Assembly: GCF_014647875.1 (NCBI RefSeq)
Contig: NZ_BMQA01000017.1
Location: 62,001 to 126,000 of the forward strand
Direction of reading: 5' to 3'
Source: Streptomyces brasiliensis
GTDB taxonomy: Bacteria > Actinomycetota > Actinomycetes > Streptomycetales > Streptomycetaceae
DNA length: 64,000 bases
Shown: in pieces, positions 48,630 to 57,166 of the stretch
Numbering within the stretch: position 1 is the stretch's first letter
How the letters are laid out: every line of letters begins with the position of its first letter
Notes under the pieces: model-generated
Seen by the model: the letters and a program-made list of their open reading frames with translations, nothing else
The model's database searches: none
Told to the model about the DNA's origin: nothing
Translations under genes and position numbers: made by a program

Positions 48630-50477
48630 TCACAGCGCGACCGCCTCCTCCACCAGCAGCCGCCCGGTCGCCGCGATCGCCATGGCGTCGATGCCCGCGG
48701 CGTGCAGCTGCTCGTCGGGCGCGGCGGAACCCGGCATCGTACGCACCGCGAGCCGCACCAGCCGGGGCACGGGCCTGCCGTCGAGGAACGCGTCCAGTAC
48801 GGCGTCCCCGAGGCCGCCCTCCTGGCGGTGGTCCTCGACGGTGACCAGGGCGCCGGTCTCCTCGGCGGCCCGGCGCAGGGTGTGCCGGTCGACGGGCTTG
48901 ACGGAGTAGAGGTCGATCACCCGGACCGGGATGTCCTCGCCCGCGAGCGTGTCGGCGGCGGCGAGCGCCTCGGGCACGGTGACCCCGGCCGCGACGACGG
49001 TCAGCCGGTCCTCCGGGGAGGAGCGCAGCACCTTGCTGCCGCCGACGGTGAACTCCTCGTCGGGGCCGTACAGGACGGGGCCGGCGCCGCGCGAGGTGCG
49101 CAGGTAGCGGATGCCGTCCAGGCCGGCCATGGCGGCGACGAGCTTGGCGGTCTGGTTGGGGTCGCACGGGTAGAGCACGGCCGAGCCGTACACCGCCCGG
49201 AACATGGCGAGGTCCTCCAGCCCCATCTGGGAGGGGCCGTCCTGGCCGATCGCGACGCCCGCGTGCGAGCCGACGAGGTTGATCCCGGCGCCGCCGATCG
49301 ACGCCATGCGGATGAAATCGTGCGCGCGCGTGAGGAAGGCGGCGAACGTCGAGGCGTACGGCACCCAGCCGCGCGCCGCCATGCCGACGGCCGTGGCGAC
49401 GAGCTGCTGCTCGGCGATGTAGCACTCGAAGAAGCGGTCCGGGTGCTCCTTGGCGAAGAACTCGGTCCGGGTGGAGTCGCCGACCTCGCCGTCCAGGGCG
49501 ACGATGTCACCACGCGCGGTGCCGAGCGCGGCGAGGGCCCTGCCGAAGGCGTCCCGGGTGGCGGCCTTCTCGCCCTTGTCGTAGCGCGGGAGTTCCAGCG
49601 ACTCGGTGGGCACGGAGTGCAGCATCCGGGAGGTGAACGGCTCCTGCACGCGCACCCGCAGATCGCGGACGCCGCCCAGCTCGGCGACGGCCTCCTCGGG
49701 GTCGGGCAACGGCTTGCCGTGCAGGCCCTCGCGGTCCTGGACGGAGGCGACGCCCTTGCCCTTGAGGGTACGGGCGAGGATCACCGTGGGCTGTCCGGTG
49801 GTGGACTCGGCCTCGCTGTAGGCGCGGTCGACGGCGTCCACGTCATGCCCGTCGACCTCCACCGGGTGCCAGCCGAAGGCGGCGAAGCGGCGGGCGTAGG
49901 CGTCCAGGTCGTGGCCGTGCCGGGTGGGGCCGCGCTGGCCGAGCCGGTTGACGTCCACGATCGCCGTGAGGTTGTCGAGGTGCTCGTACCCGGCGTGCTC
50001 GGCGGCCTCCCAGATCGAGCCCTCGGCCAGCTCGCTGTCCCCACACAGCACCCAGACGCGGAACACGGCGCGGTCCAGCCGCTTGCCGGCCAGCGCGATG
50101 CCGACGCCGACCGGCAGCCCCTGACCGAGCGAGCCGGTGGCGGTCTCCACCCAGGGCAGGCGACGGGGTGTCGGGTGTCCTTCGAGGTGGCTGCCGAGCC
50201 TGCGGAAGGTGAGCAGTTCGGCGTCGTCGACGGCGCCCGCGGCCTTGTAGGCGGCGTACAGCAGCGGTGAGGCGTGCCCCTTGGACAGGACGAAGCGGTC
50301 GTTGGCCGGGTGGGCGGGGCGCTCGAAGTCGTAGCGCAGATGGCGGTCGAGCAGCACCGCCATCAGCTCGGCGGCGGACATCGAGGACGTCGGGTGCCCG
50401 GACTCCGCCGCGGCGGCGGCCCGCACGCTGTCCACGCGCAACTGCTGGGCGAGTTCGACGAGTTCGGCGGTGTTCAT
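48630..50477 (-). CDS. tkt: Transketolase
   Basis: A 615-residue single-chain transketolase that moves two-carbon units in the pentose phosphate pathway. The N-terminal half binds ThDP through ESGHPTSSMSAAELMAVL, SKGHASPLLYAAYKAAGA and LCGDSELAEGSIWEAAEHAG; the middle has FECYIAEQQLVATAVGMAAR, with the catalytic Glu; the C-terminal domain follows YSVKPVDRHTLRRA. The length is near the short actinobacterial/animal-like type (about 620) rather than the 660-700 of the main E. coli form. AAGGAG precedes the ATG, which overlaps the stop of the NDH-2-like gene (ATGA). Probably a second transketolase apart from the pentose-phosphate operon. Confidence 0.94.
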   Translation of the reverse strand: MNTAELVELAQQLRVDSVRAAAAAESGHPTSSMSAAELMAVLLDRHLRYDFERPAHPANDRFVLSKGHASPLLYAAYKAAGAVDDAELLTFRRLGSHLEGHPTPRRLPWVETATGSLGQGLPVGVGIALAGKRLDRAVFRVWVLCGDSELAEGSIWEAAEHAGYEHLDNLTAIVDVNRLGQRGPTRHGHDLDAYARRFAAFGWHPVEVDGHDVDAVDRAYSEAESTTGQPTVILARTLKGKGVASVQDREGLHGKPLPDPEEAVAELGGVRDLRVRVQEPFTSRMLHSVPTESLELPRYDKGEKAATRDAFGRALAALGTARGDIVALDGEVGDSTRTEFFAKEHPDRFFECYIAEQQLVATAVGMAARGWVPYASTFAAFLTRAHDFIRMASIGGAGINLVGSHAGVAIGQDGPSQMGLEDLAMFRAVYGSAVLYPCDPNQTAKLVAAMAGLDGIRYLRTSRGAGPVLYGPDEEFTVGGSKVLRSSPEDRLTVVAAGVTVPEALAAADTLAGEDIPVRVIDLYSVKPVDRHTLRRAAEETGALVTVEDHRQEGGLGDAVLDAFLDGRPVPRLVRLAVRTMPGSAAPDEQLHAAGIDAMAIAATGRLLVEEAVAL

Positions 50478-51850
50478 GAGTCTCCTTCCGGTGGCATGTC
50501 GGCGCGCTTCACGGGGCCGGGTGAGAGGTGGTGCGCCGCGTGGTGCTCCGGGCCGACCCGGGCCAGTTCCGGTGAGGCCGTGTCCAGCGGGACCGACCAG
50601 GCGCGGACCAGCCCCAACTGGACGGCCTGGCGCGGCAGTACGGCGTCCAGGAGCCAGTCGGCGGCGACCCGGATCCGGTTGCCGGGCATCGCCGCGAGGT
50701 GGTAGCCGCGGGTGACCACCCCCGCCGGCAGCCCCTTGAGCGGTACCCCGAGCGGGTTGGCGGCAGCCTGCGCACCGCCCAGGTCGACCACGAAGCCCAG
50801 GTCGCGGTGGCGGTACGCGCGGCGCTCCCCGGCACCGAGCGAGGCGGCCACGTTTTCGGCGGCCACCCGGCCCTGCCGCCAGGCGTGCTGGGCCGTCATC
50901 GGCGTCAGCTCGCCGGGACGCTCGAGGTCGGGCACGGCGGCCGCGTCGCCGCACGCGAACACCTCGGGGTGACCGGGCACCTGGAGGTACGGGTCGACGA
51001 CGAGCCGGCCGCGCTCCAGCGGCCGTCCGGTGTCCGCGACGAGCGGATCGGGCCGTACGCCGACGCACCACACGAGGGTCCGTGACTCGACGAACTCGCC
51101 GTCGGTGAGCAGCACGCCGTCGTGGGTGGCCTCTTTCACGGAGGTGCCCATACGGACGTCGACTCCGCGCTGCCGGAGCACTTCGTCGGCGGTACGCGAG
51201 AGCCGCTCGTCCATCTCGGGCAGCACGCGCGGCGCGACGTCGAGGAGCAGCCAGCGGGGCCGTACCCCGCCCGGCAGGGGCCGCCTGCGGGTCATCCGGT
51301 CGGTGTACATCTGCATCTGCGCGGCCACTTCGGTGCCGGTGTACCCGGCGCCGACCACGACGAAGGTGCAGCGCGCGGCGCACCCCTTGGTGTCGCCGGC
51401 CGCGGCGGCCAGCTCCATCTGGCGGGTCACGTGGTCGCGCAGGTACAGCGCCTCGGGCAGACCGCGGTAGCCGTGGGCGTGCTCGGCGACCCCCGGGATC
51501 GGCAACAGTTTGTTGACGCTGCCGACGGACAGCACGAGCCGGTCGTAGGCCAGGGTCCCGGTGCCGCCCTCGGGGTCCATGTAGTGCACGGTGCGCTCGT
51601 CGAAGTCGACGCGGTCCGCCTCGCCGAGCACCGGGCGCACCCCGCGCAGGGTGCCGGAGAGGGAGACGGTGACCCGGCGCGGTTCCAGGATCCCGGCGGA
51701 GACCTGGGGCAGCAGGGGCAGGTACAGGAAGTAGTCGGTCGGGTTCAGCAGGGTGACGTCGGCCCGGTGCCGGAGCTGCCGGGGCAGTCGGCGGGCCGTC
51801 CGGTACCCGGCGAACCCGGCGCCGACGATCACGATGCGGGGTCGGCTCAC
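50474..51850 (-). CDS. Type II NADH dehydrogenase-like FAD oxidoreductase
   Basis: A 458-residue flavoprotein of the NDH-2 type, oxidising NADH and passing electrons to quinone without pumping protons. FAD motif IVIVGAGFAGYRTARRLPR at the N-terminus, FLYLPLLPQVSAGILEPRRV next, NAD motif VVVGAGYTGTEVAAQM in the middle, and FACGDAAAVPDLERPGE plus TPMTAQHAWRQG late in the chain, where NDH-2 binds quinone. Start GTG encoding VSRPRIVIVG has CCGGAGGCGCACC upstream. First gene of a coupled operon with transketolase and the LigD-type polymerase. Confidence 0.92.
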   Translation of the reverse strand: MSRPRIVIVGAGFAGYRTARRLPRQLRHRADVTLLNPTDYFLYLPLLPQVSAGILEPRRVTVSLSGTLRGVRPVLGEADRVDFDERTVHYMDPEGGTGTLAYDRLVLSVGSVNKLLPIPGVAEHAHGYRGLPEALYLRDHVTRQMELAAAAGDTKGCAARCTFVVVGAGYTGTEVAAQMQMYTDRMTRRRPLPGGVRPRWLLLDVAPRVLPEMDERLSRTADEVLRQRGVDVRMGTSVKEATHDGVLLTDGEFVESRTLVWCVGVRPDPLVADTGRPLERGRLVVDPYLQVPGHPEVFACGDAAAVPDLERPGELTPMTAQHAWRQGRVAAENVAASLGAGERRAYRHRDLGFVVDLGGAQAAANPLGVPLKGLPAGVVTRGYHLAAMPGNRIRVAADWLLDAVLPRQAVQLGLVRAWSVPLDTASPELARVGPEHHAAHHLSPGPVKRADMPPEGDS

Positions 51851-51938
51851 GGTGCGCCTCCGGCGGTGTGACGGGTCCGAGGCCTTTCGCGTAACCCTGC
51901 TCGGGGCGCTCAAACGGGCCGCGCCATACCGCTCACCG

Positions 51939-52343
51939 TCACGCTCTGTGGTGCGGTACGTCCGGATCCGTCCTGGGCCGGTCGGGCGGCGCGGGCGGAT
52001 ACGGCGGTATGCCCGGGTCGGCCCGCGGGCCGCCCGGCGCCCCGGCCGCCGTCCTCGGGCGGGCGGCGCCGCGCAGCAGGTAGGCCGCGGTACCCAGAAG
52101 CGCCGCGGTGATCAGCGCGGCGGCCCAGCCCGGCAGGGCTACCGCCAGCGCCAGTCCCAGGGCGAGCGCGAGGGCCCCGCCCGCGTACAGGGCGAGGGTG
52201 CCGGACGCGGCGTACAGCTGGGCCGTGCGGCGCTGCTTGCGCGTCTGCTCGCGCACCTCGTCGCGCACGGTCTCGCGTGCCACCAGCGCCAGCTCGTCCA
52301 CCAGTTCTTTGTCCAGGTGCTCCAGGTGATCAAGGCCTGCCAT
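51939..52343 (-). CDS. Actinobacterial Holin-X / phage-holin-family membrane protein
   Basis: A 134-residue protein with an amphipathic charged N-terminus (LEHLDKELVDELALVARETV) and two closely spaced hydrophobic helices (AASGTLALYAGGALALALGL and ALPGWAAALITAALLGTAAYL), followed by a Pro-rich tail of about 35 residues. This is the Holin-X (PF07332) arrangement, which is chromosomal and not phage-linked in most Streptomyces. Function unknown; proposed in membrane stress. Start chosen at MAGLDH; a Met 12 codons earlier is possible. Ribosome site weak. Divergent from a VOC gene. Confidence 0.75.
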   Translation of the reverse strand: MAGLDHLEHLDKELVDELALVARETVRDEVREQTRKQRRTAQLYAASGTLALYAGGALALALGLALAVALPGWAAALITAALLGTAAYLLRGAARPRTAAGAPGGPRADPGIPPYPPAPPDRPRTDPDVPHHRA

Positions 52344-52449
52344 GACCGCCGAGTACCCGTCCCGCGCGACCGGTAACACGGCCCACGGGAGCGCGGCGAT
52401 CTTGTGAAGTGATCACCTGCCCCGACCGCCCGCAACTAGGCTCGTGCGC

Positions 52450-52797
52450 ATGGAGATTCTGGGCGCCTCACTGCGTATCTGTGTCGACGACCTCGAGACC
52501 GCGATCCCCTTCTACGAACGCCTCGCGGGCGGCACCGCTCTCCGGTTCGAACGCGGCGGTGTCCAGGTGGCCGCCATCGGCTCCTTCCTGCTGATGAGCG
52601 GCCCCGAGTCCGAGCTGGAGGTGCTGCGCAAGGTGGCCGCGACGATAGCGGTCAAGGACGTGGACGAGGCCCACCGGCTGCTCACGGACCTCGGCGCCCA
52701 CGTCCTCGCGGGCCCGGTCCCCACTCCGGCGGGCCGCAATCTGCTGGCGATGCATCCGGACGGCTCGCTGTTCGAGTACGTGGACCATCGCGCCTGA
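52450..52797 (+). CDS. VOC-superfamily small protein
   Basis: A 115-residue glyoxalase/bleomycin-resistance-fold protein. It runs MEILGASLRICVDDLETAIP, then FYERLAGGTALRFERGGVQV, and ends AMHPDGSLFEYVDHRA, the D-G-x-x-x-E-Y ending of VOC proteins. The middle AATIAVKDVDEAHRLLTDLG is the second module. An in-frame GTG six bases upstream is an alternative start. It ends 6 bases from the stop of the convergent M48 protease. Substrate unknown. Confidence 0.82.
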   Translation: MEILGASLRICVDDLETAIPFYERLAGGTALRFERGGVQVAAIGSFLLMSGPESELEVLRKVAATIAVKDVDEAHRLLTDLGAHVLAGPVPTPAGRNLLAMHPDGSLFEYVDHRA

Positions 52798-52803
52798 TCC
52801 GGA

Positions 52804-54036
52804 TCACCGGTCCTCGGCCACGGCCCGCGCCAGCCGGCGGGCCACCGGCCGCAGCTCGCGCTCCACGGCCCGCACGGTCCTGTCGTCGCAGACGACGGCC
52901 GGCTCGCCCGGGCCGCGCCGGTCGAGCAGGGCCATGCGCAGATGCGTGGGCGGGTGGGTGTCATCCACGTGGTGCCATGTCAACTCGCTGATCCGGCGCA
53001 GCCGTTCACGCTCACGGGCGGGTACGGCGGCCACGTGCTCGGCGAGCAGCGCCCACAGCCGCTCGTCCCGCGGCGCCTCCCCGTCCGCCGCCAGCCGCCG
53101 CAACTCCTCCTCGACGCGTTCGGCGTGCAGCAGCGTCTCGATGAGGCCCAGCGCGGCCTCGGTGGAGGCGATCCGCGCGGCCACGTCGTCGGCGAGGTAC
53201 TCGCGGCGCGGGAAGCCGTGCACCGAGAGCCGGTCGAGGAGCCGGAGCACGGACTGGGCGGTGTGGTGCGGCACGGTGAGCAGCGCCCGGACGGCCCGGT
53301 ACCGGCCGCGCTCCGGACGCAGCAGGTACTCCCACACGCGCAGCGTGTTCAGCGCGGTGCCCACGGTGAGCCCGTGCCGGGTGTCCCCGCCCGCGAAGTG
53401 ACCCAGTTCGTGCCCGAGGAGCGCGACCCGCTGCTGGGGCGTGAGTACGTACCAGAGGCCGAGCCCGAGGTGCAGCACCCGCCGGCGGATCCCGTACGAC
53501 CCCACGGCCGCATTGAACCAGGGGTCCACCACGACGACGTCGACGCTCCGCGTCCCGAGTTCCGCGGCGACGGAGTCGATCAGCCGGAACAGCCGTGGCG
53601 CGTCCGCCCGGCGCAGCCGGGTCGGGCCCGAGCCGAGCCGGGGGACGCGGGGGCGCAGGAACGGGAAGAGCAGTACGAGCACACCTCCGGCCGCGAGCGC
53701 GAAGGGCTGCGGCCACCCGAGGACGATCAGCGCGGCCCCGGCGGCGAGCAGGGCGAGCGACGACGCGTGGACCAGCAACCCGAGCGCGTACGACGCGAGA
53801 TGAGCCGGTGTGAGCCGTACACGCCGCCCCTGAGTGCCGTCACGGGCCAGCTCCTCGAACACGTCAGTGCCGTGTCGCCCGGCCAGTTCGCGCCGCAAGG
53901 TCGCCGTGCCGCCGACGCCGTAGACGAACAGCTCGGGCGCCACGTTCCAGTCGCACGCGGCGCACCAGGCCGGGTAGCCCTCGTCGGCGGGCATGGCGGC
54001 TCCGCACTGCGGACAGCGCTGTGTGTCGTCGGCCAC
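52804..54036 (-). CDS. M48-family metalloprotease with N-terminal zinc ribbon
   Basis: A 410-residue protein. Residues 8-28 have two Cys pairs (CPQCG and CAACDW) forming a zinc ribbon; two hydrophobic stretches (about 80-130) follow; the M48 peptidase domain has HELGH at 209-213 with DTRHGLTVG after it and the distal metal residue in REYLADDVAARI. Members are membrane-associated proteases like HtpX or Ste24p involved in quality control. GTG start at 54036 has GGAGGGTGCC in front. The end carries HPPTHLRMALLDRRGPG, a family feature. Convergent with the VOC gene; single gene. Confidence 0.88.
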   Translation of the reverse strand: MADDTQRCPQCGAAMPADEGYPAWCAACDWNVAPELFVYGVGGTATLRRELAGRHGTDVFEELARDGTQGRRVRLTPAHLASYALGLLVHASSLALLAAGAALIVLGWPQPFALAAGGVLVLLFPFLRPRVPRLGSGPTRLRRADAPRLFRLIDSVAAELGTRSVDVVVVDPWFNAAVGSYGIRRRVLHLGLGLWYVLTPQQRVALLGHELGHFAGGDTRHGLTVGTALNTLRVWEYLLRPERGRYRAVRALLTVPHHTAQSVLRLLDRLSVHGFPRREYLADDVAARIASTEAALGLIETLLHAERVEEELRRLAADGEAPRDERLWALLAEHVAAVPARERERLRRISELTWHHVDDTHPPTHLRMALLDRRGPGEPAVVCDDRTVRAVERELRPVARRLARAVAEDR

Positions 54037-54136
54037 GGCACCCTCCTCGCCGAATCGGGACACGCCCCGGGTGTTGTCGGCGACGAAGGCCGCCGGTCGT
54101 CCGGTTCGCCCGCGGCGGTACCAACTGCCGTACGTC

Positions 54137-56098
54137 TCAAGGGGTGGTGGGACGCATACGGAAGTCGTAGCGGGCGGGCAGCGGCTCGTCGGTGAGACGG
54201 GACCACAACCGGCCGACGGCCTCGTCGCCCTCTCGCAGGTCGGCCACCTCGAAGCCCGCGTCGAACACGGCCCGGGCCTCCCCGCGCCGCCCCTCGACGA
54301 GCAGCAACTCGGCCTCGATCAGCCGGAATCGGCCGCCGGCCCGGGTCGCCGGGCGCAGCCGGTCCCACACCGCGCGGGCCTGGGCCGCCCGCCGGACCGC
54401 GAGCAGCGCCTGGAGGGCCTCGCGGCCGAGCGCGGCGGTGGCCGCGGTCCACTGCGCGCCGTCGTCGCGCCGCTCATGGCAGAGGTCGTCGAAGGCGTCG
54501 GCGTACCGGTCGGCGGCCCGTTCGTGCTGGCCGGACTCCCGGTCGGCGACGGCGAGGCAGCGCAGCAACGGCCAGAGCGACGGGGCGAGTTCGAGGGCCC
54601 TCTCCCAGCTGCGCACCGCCTGCGCGCGGTCGCCGGCGTGCCACTGGGCGACACCGAGGTGGTACTCGGTGAGCGGGGTGGCGGGCGCCGTCTCCAGCAT
54701 GTCGCGCCAGTGCGGGGCGACCAGGGACTCACCCGGCGGCCGCACCCGGCGCGGTTCGGGGAAGGAGCCGGAGCGCAGCAGCTCAAGCCAGGGCGCCTGG
54801 GCCTCGCCCAGCGTGGACTCGTCGAAGGGAGTGCCGGGCAGCTTCCAGCCGCCGCGCCGCACTTCGAGCGCGCCCCAGCCGGACCCGGTGGCCAGAATCT
54901 CGCCGGGTTCGGCGTCGGCGTACGGCTTCCAGGCGGCGTACGCGGCGTCGACGTCCGCCCGTGGCAGGGCCGCCTGCAGCCGCTCCTCGGCGGTGCGCAG
55001 GACGGCGGGCCACTCGCCGTCCGGCGGTGCGTCGAGCGGGCCGTACGCCTCCAGCCAGGACACCTCGCTCTCCGCCTCGAGGCGTACGTGCTCCAGCTGG
55101 GTGCGGGCGAGACCGGCCTGGATCTCGCAGTAGCCGCCGGTACCGGGTTCGGTGAGCCACTCCTGCCAGCGCCGGCCGCCCGGCTCCACGCCCCAGACGA
55201 ACAGCTTGCGTCCGCGCAGCACGCCCGTGGACGTCTGCACCAGTCCGTGCCCGTCGGCGTCGAGCGCGGCGATCCAGCGACGCCGGCCGTCGGGCACCTC
55301 GTAGAAGTAGTCGGCGGCGTAGGGGCTGTTGAGCGGGTACGTGCGGTCGATGCCGTCGTAGGACGGGACGGGCACCCGGCGCAGCATGCGCTCGTACCCG
55401 AAGTGCCAGGCCTCCTCGGCGGGGGCGAGCACCCGGCACTCCTCGGGCACGGCGATGTTGGACCACCAGTACGCCGGCACGGGCCGCTCGTGCGGATTGC
55501 GGACGCGGACGCCGACGTACAGGAAGTCGGAGCCGTCCGGCAGCCACAGGTCGACCTGGAAGGGCAGGTCGCGCAGCCGCTCCCACTCCCACAGGCGCAG
55601 CATCTCCCCGCCGTCGGGAGCGGGGACGCGGGCGGCGTGCAGGGGCGAGCAGGAGAGGGTGGTGTGGCCGGTGGCGCCGATGTTCCACTCGATGCCGCCG
55701 GAGTACCAGGCGCCGTTGAGGGCGAAGTTGGCGGGCTGGAACACCGGGTTGCGGTAGAGGAGTTCACGGCCGGTCGGCAGGTGGACCAGGGAGGCGACCC
55801 GGCCGCCGAGGCCGGGCAGGACGGTGGCGCGCAGCCGGTCGTTCTCCAGCACGAACGCGTCGAGGCCGCGCGGCTCATGCGCCCTGGCGTACCCGTCCCT
55901 CACCCGGACCGGCAGCAGGCTGCGCAGCGGCTCGTAGCCGACCTGCCGAGCCATGTCCCGTGGCAGTTCGTCGCGGTCCCGGTCCTCGATGCGGTGGACC
56001 TCGTCGAGCGGGCGGAGCGGGGGCAGGGGGTTGTCGGGACCCAACTCGGCTGCGGGCAGGGTCAGTACCTCACGTCGGATCGTCGTCACGATCACCAT
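54137..56098 (-). CDS. DUF5107-domain protein with TPR-like C-terminus
   Basis: A 653-residue soluble protein. The N-terminal half (about 55-330) matches the DUF5107 beta-sandwich: LRATVLPGLGGRVASLVHLP then FALNGAWYSGGIEWNIGATG, which resembles aldose-epimerase/galactose-mutarotase-like folds and includes conserved Trp and Glu. The C-terminal half has helical repeats such as LTEYHLGVAQWHAGDRAQAV and LEGRRGEARAVFDAGFEVAD, a TPR pattern. Members co-occur with sugar metabolism in actinomycetes; activity unproved. The Met start MVIVTTIRREV gives a fold-sized protein. Divergent from the DUF6204 gene. Confidence 0.82.
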   Translation of the reverse strand: MVIVTTIRREVLTLPAAELGPDNPLPPLRPLDEVHRIEDRDRDELPRDMARQVGYEPLRSLLPVRVRDGYARAHEPRGLDAFVLENDRLRATVLPGLGGRVASLVHLPTGRELLYRNPVFQPANFALNGAWYSGGIEWNIGATGHTTLSCSPLHAARVPAPDGGEMLRLWEWERLRDLPFQVDLWLPDGSDFLYVGVRVRNPHERPVPAYWWSNIAVPEECRVLAPAEEAWHFGYERMLRRVPVPSYDGIDRTYPLNSPYAADYFYEVPDGRRRWIAALDADGHGLVQTSTGVLRGRKLFVWGVEPGGRRWQEWLTEPGTGGYCEIQAGLARTQLEHVRLEAESEVSWLEAYGPLDAPPDGEWPAVLRTAEERLQAALPRADVDAAYAAWKPYADAEPGEILATGSGWGALEVRRGGWKLPGTPFDESTLGEAQAPWLELLRSGSFPEPRRVRPPGESLVAPHWRDMLETAPATPLTEYHLGVAQWHAGDRAQAVRSWERALELAPSLWPLLRCLAVADRESGQHERAADRYADAFDDLCHERRDDGAQWTAATAALGREALQALLAVRRAAQARAVWDRLRPATRAGGRFRLIEAELLLVEGRRGEARAVFDAGFEVADLREGDEAVGRLWSRLTDEPLPARYDFRMRPTTP

Positions 56099-56255
56099 GG
56101 AACCCGCGGACCGGTGAGTCGGCCAGAGCCGCGACCGGTCAGGATTGCGCAAAAGCGGCGGGGACGCCGGAGGGGGCCGGAAATTCCGTGTGCGGGGGGT
56201 GCCTGGCGACGTACAGTCGCTCGTCCATCGAACGCGAAGCGGAACGGAACGGCAC

Positions 56256-56606
56256 ATGAGCGGTGAGCAGCACACCTACCGGGTCATCGTCCGGGGCACC
56301 TGGGACGGGCTGACCGACCGGGCCCGGGAGCGGCTGCTGGCCGAGGCGGCGGAGCACGGGCTGACGAGCATGCGGTTCACCGAGGAGGGCACGCTGTCGT
56401 ACGAGCCCACGCCGCTGAAGCATTTCTCGATGCGGTTCGTGGTGGTGTCGGACGCGGCCGACGGCGAGGAGATGGCGGGCGCGATCGCGGAGGACCGCGC
56501 CGAGACCGTACTGCGCGGCCTCGGCTACGGCTTCACCGGACTGAAGTCGACCGTCACGGACCTCGACACCATGAAGATCAACTTCAAGCCCGCATCTCGG
56601 CGGTGA
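56256..56606 (+). CDS. DUF6204-family protein
   Basis: A 116-residue small protein starting MSGEQHTYRVIVRGTWDGLT. It continues ERLLAEAAEHGLTSMRFTEE and ends STVTDLDTMKINFK, a pattern I know from short Streptomyces proteins of DUF6204; no catalytic residues are evident. The fold is probably a single alpha/beta sandwich. ATG 56256 has GGAACGGAACGG upstream, a weak ribosome site. Its last 23 bases overlap the end of the convergent GNAT gene. Function unknown. Confidence 0.8.
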   Translation: MSGEQHTYRVIVRGTWDGLTDRARERLLAEAAEHGLTSMRFTEEGTLSYEPTPLKHFSMRFVVVSDAADGEEMAGAIAEDRAETVLRGLGYGFTGLKSTVTDLDTMKINFKPASRR

Positions 56607-57129
56607 TCGCCCAGCGCTCGTGGTCCCGCCAGGCCCCGTCGATGAAGATCATGTCGGGCGAGAAGCCCTCGAGCCGGAATCCGGCACCGCGGGCGAGGGC
56701 GATGGAGGCGGCGTTGCCGGGCTGCACGTTGATCTCCAGCCGGTGCAGCCGCATCGGCCCGAACGCGTACCCCACCACGAGGTCGAGGGCCTCGCGCATC
56801 AGCCCGCGCCCGGCCGCGTGCGCGAAGACGCCGTAGCCGAGGGCGCCGCACTGGAAGCCGCCCTCGACGATGTTGTTGATGTTGACGAACCCGGCGATGG
56901 CCCCACCGGCCTTCTCGCAGACCAGGAAGCCTGCCTTCGTCGGGTCCTCGATCAGCCGCCCCGCGTACGCGGCGTACGCCGCCTCCGTGACCGGCGGGAA
57001 CAGCCACGGCTGGTGCAGGGCCTTGCTCTCCCGGGCCCGGGCGGTGAACTCGGCACCATCCTCGAGGGTGAAGTGACGTAGCCCCACGCGGGGCCCCTCG
57101 GCGAGATAGCGGGATGCGGTGTGCGGCAT
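56584..57129 (-). CDS. GNAT-family N-acetyltransferase (RimJ/RimL type)
   Basis: A 181-residue GNAT protein of the ribosomal-protein acetyltransferase type. It starts with YLAEGPRVGLRHFTLEDGAE and has the acetyl-CoA loop region GYGVFAHAAGRGLMREAL (near residues 100-117), then MRLHRLEINVQPGNAASIAL and ARGAGFRLEGFSPDMIFIDG, the RimJ-type ending. Actual target unknown, as most of these act on small molecules or a few protein N-termini. 3' end overlaps DUF6204 on the opposite strand; 5' side is 37 bases from the end of the S66 peptidase gene on the same strand. Confidence 0.9.
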   Translation of the reverse strand: MPHTASRYLAEGPRVGLRHFTLEDGAEFTARARESKALHQPWLFPPVTEAAYAAYAGRLIEDPTKAGFLVCEKAGGAIAGFVNINNIVEGGFQCGALGYGVFAHAAGRGLMREALDLVVGYAFGPMRLHRLEINVQPGNAASIALARGAGFRLEGFSPDMIFIDGAWRDHERWAITAEMRA

Positions 57130-57166
57130 CCCGCCAGCCTACGCCGCCCGGCCCGGGTGACCGGGC

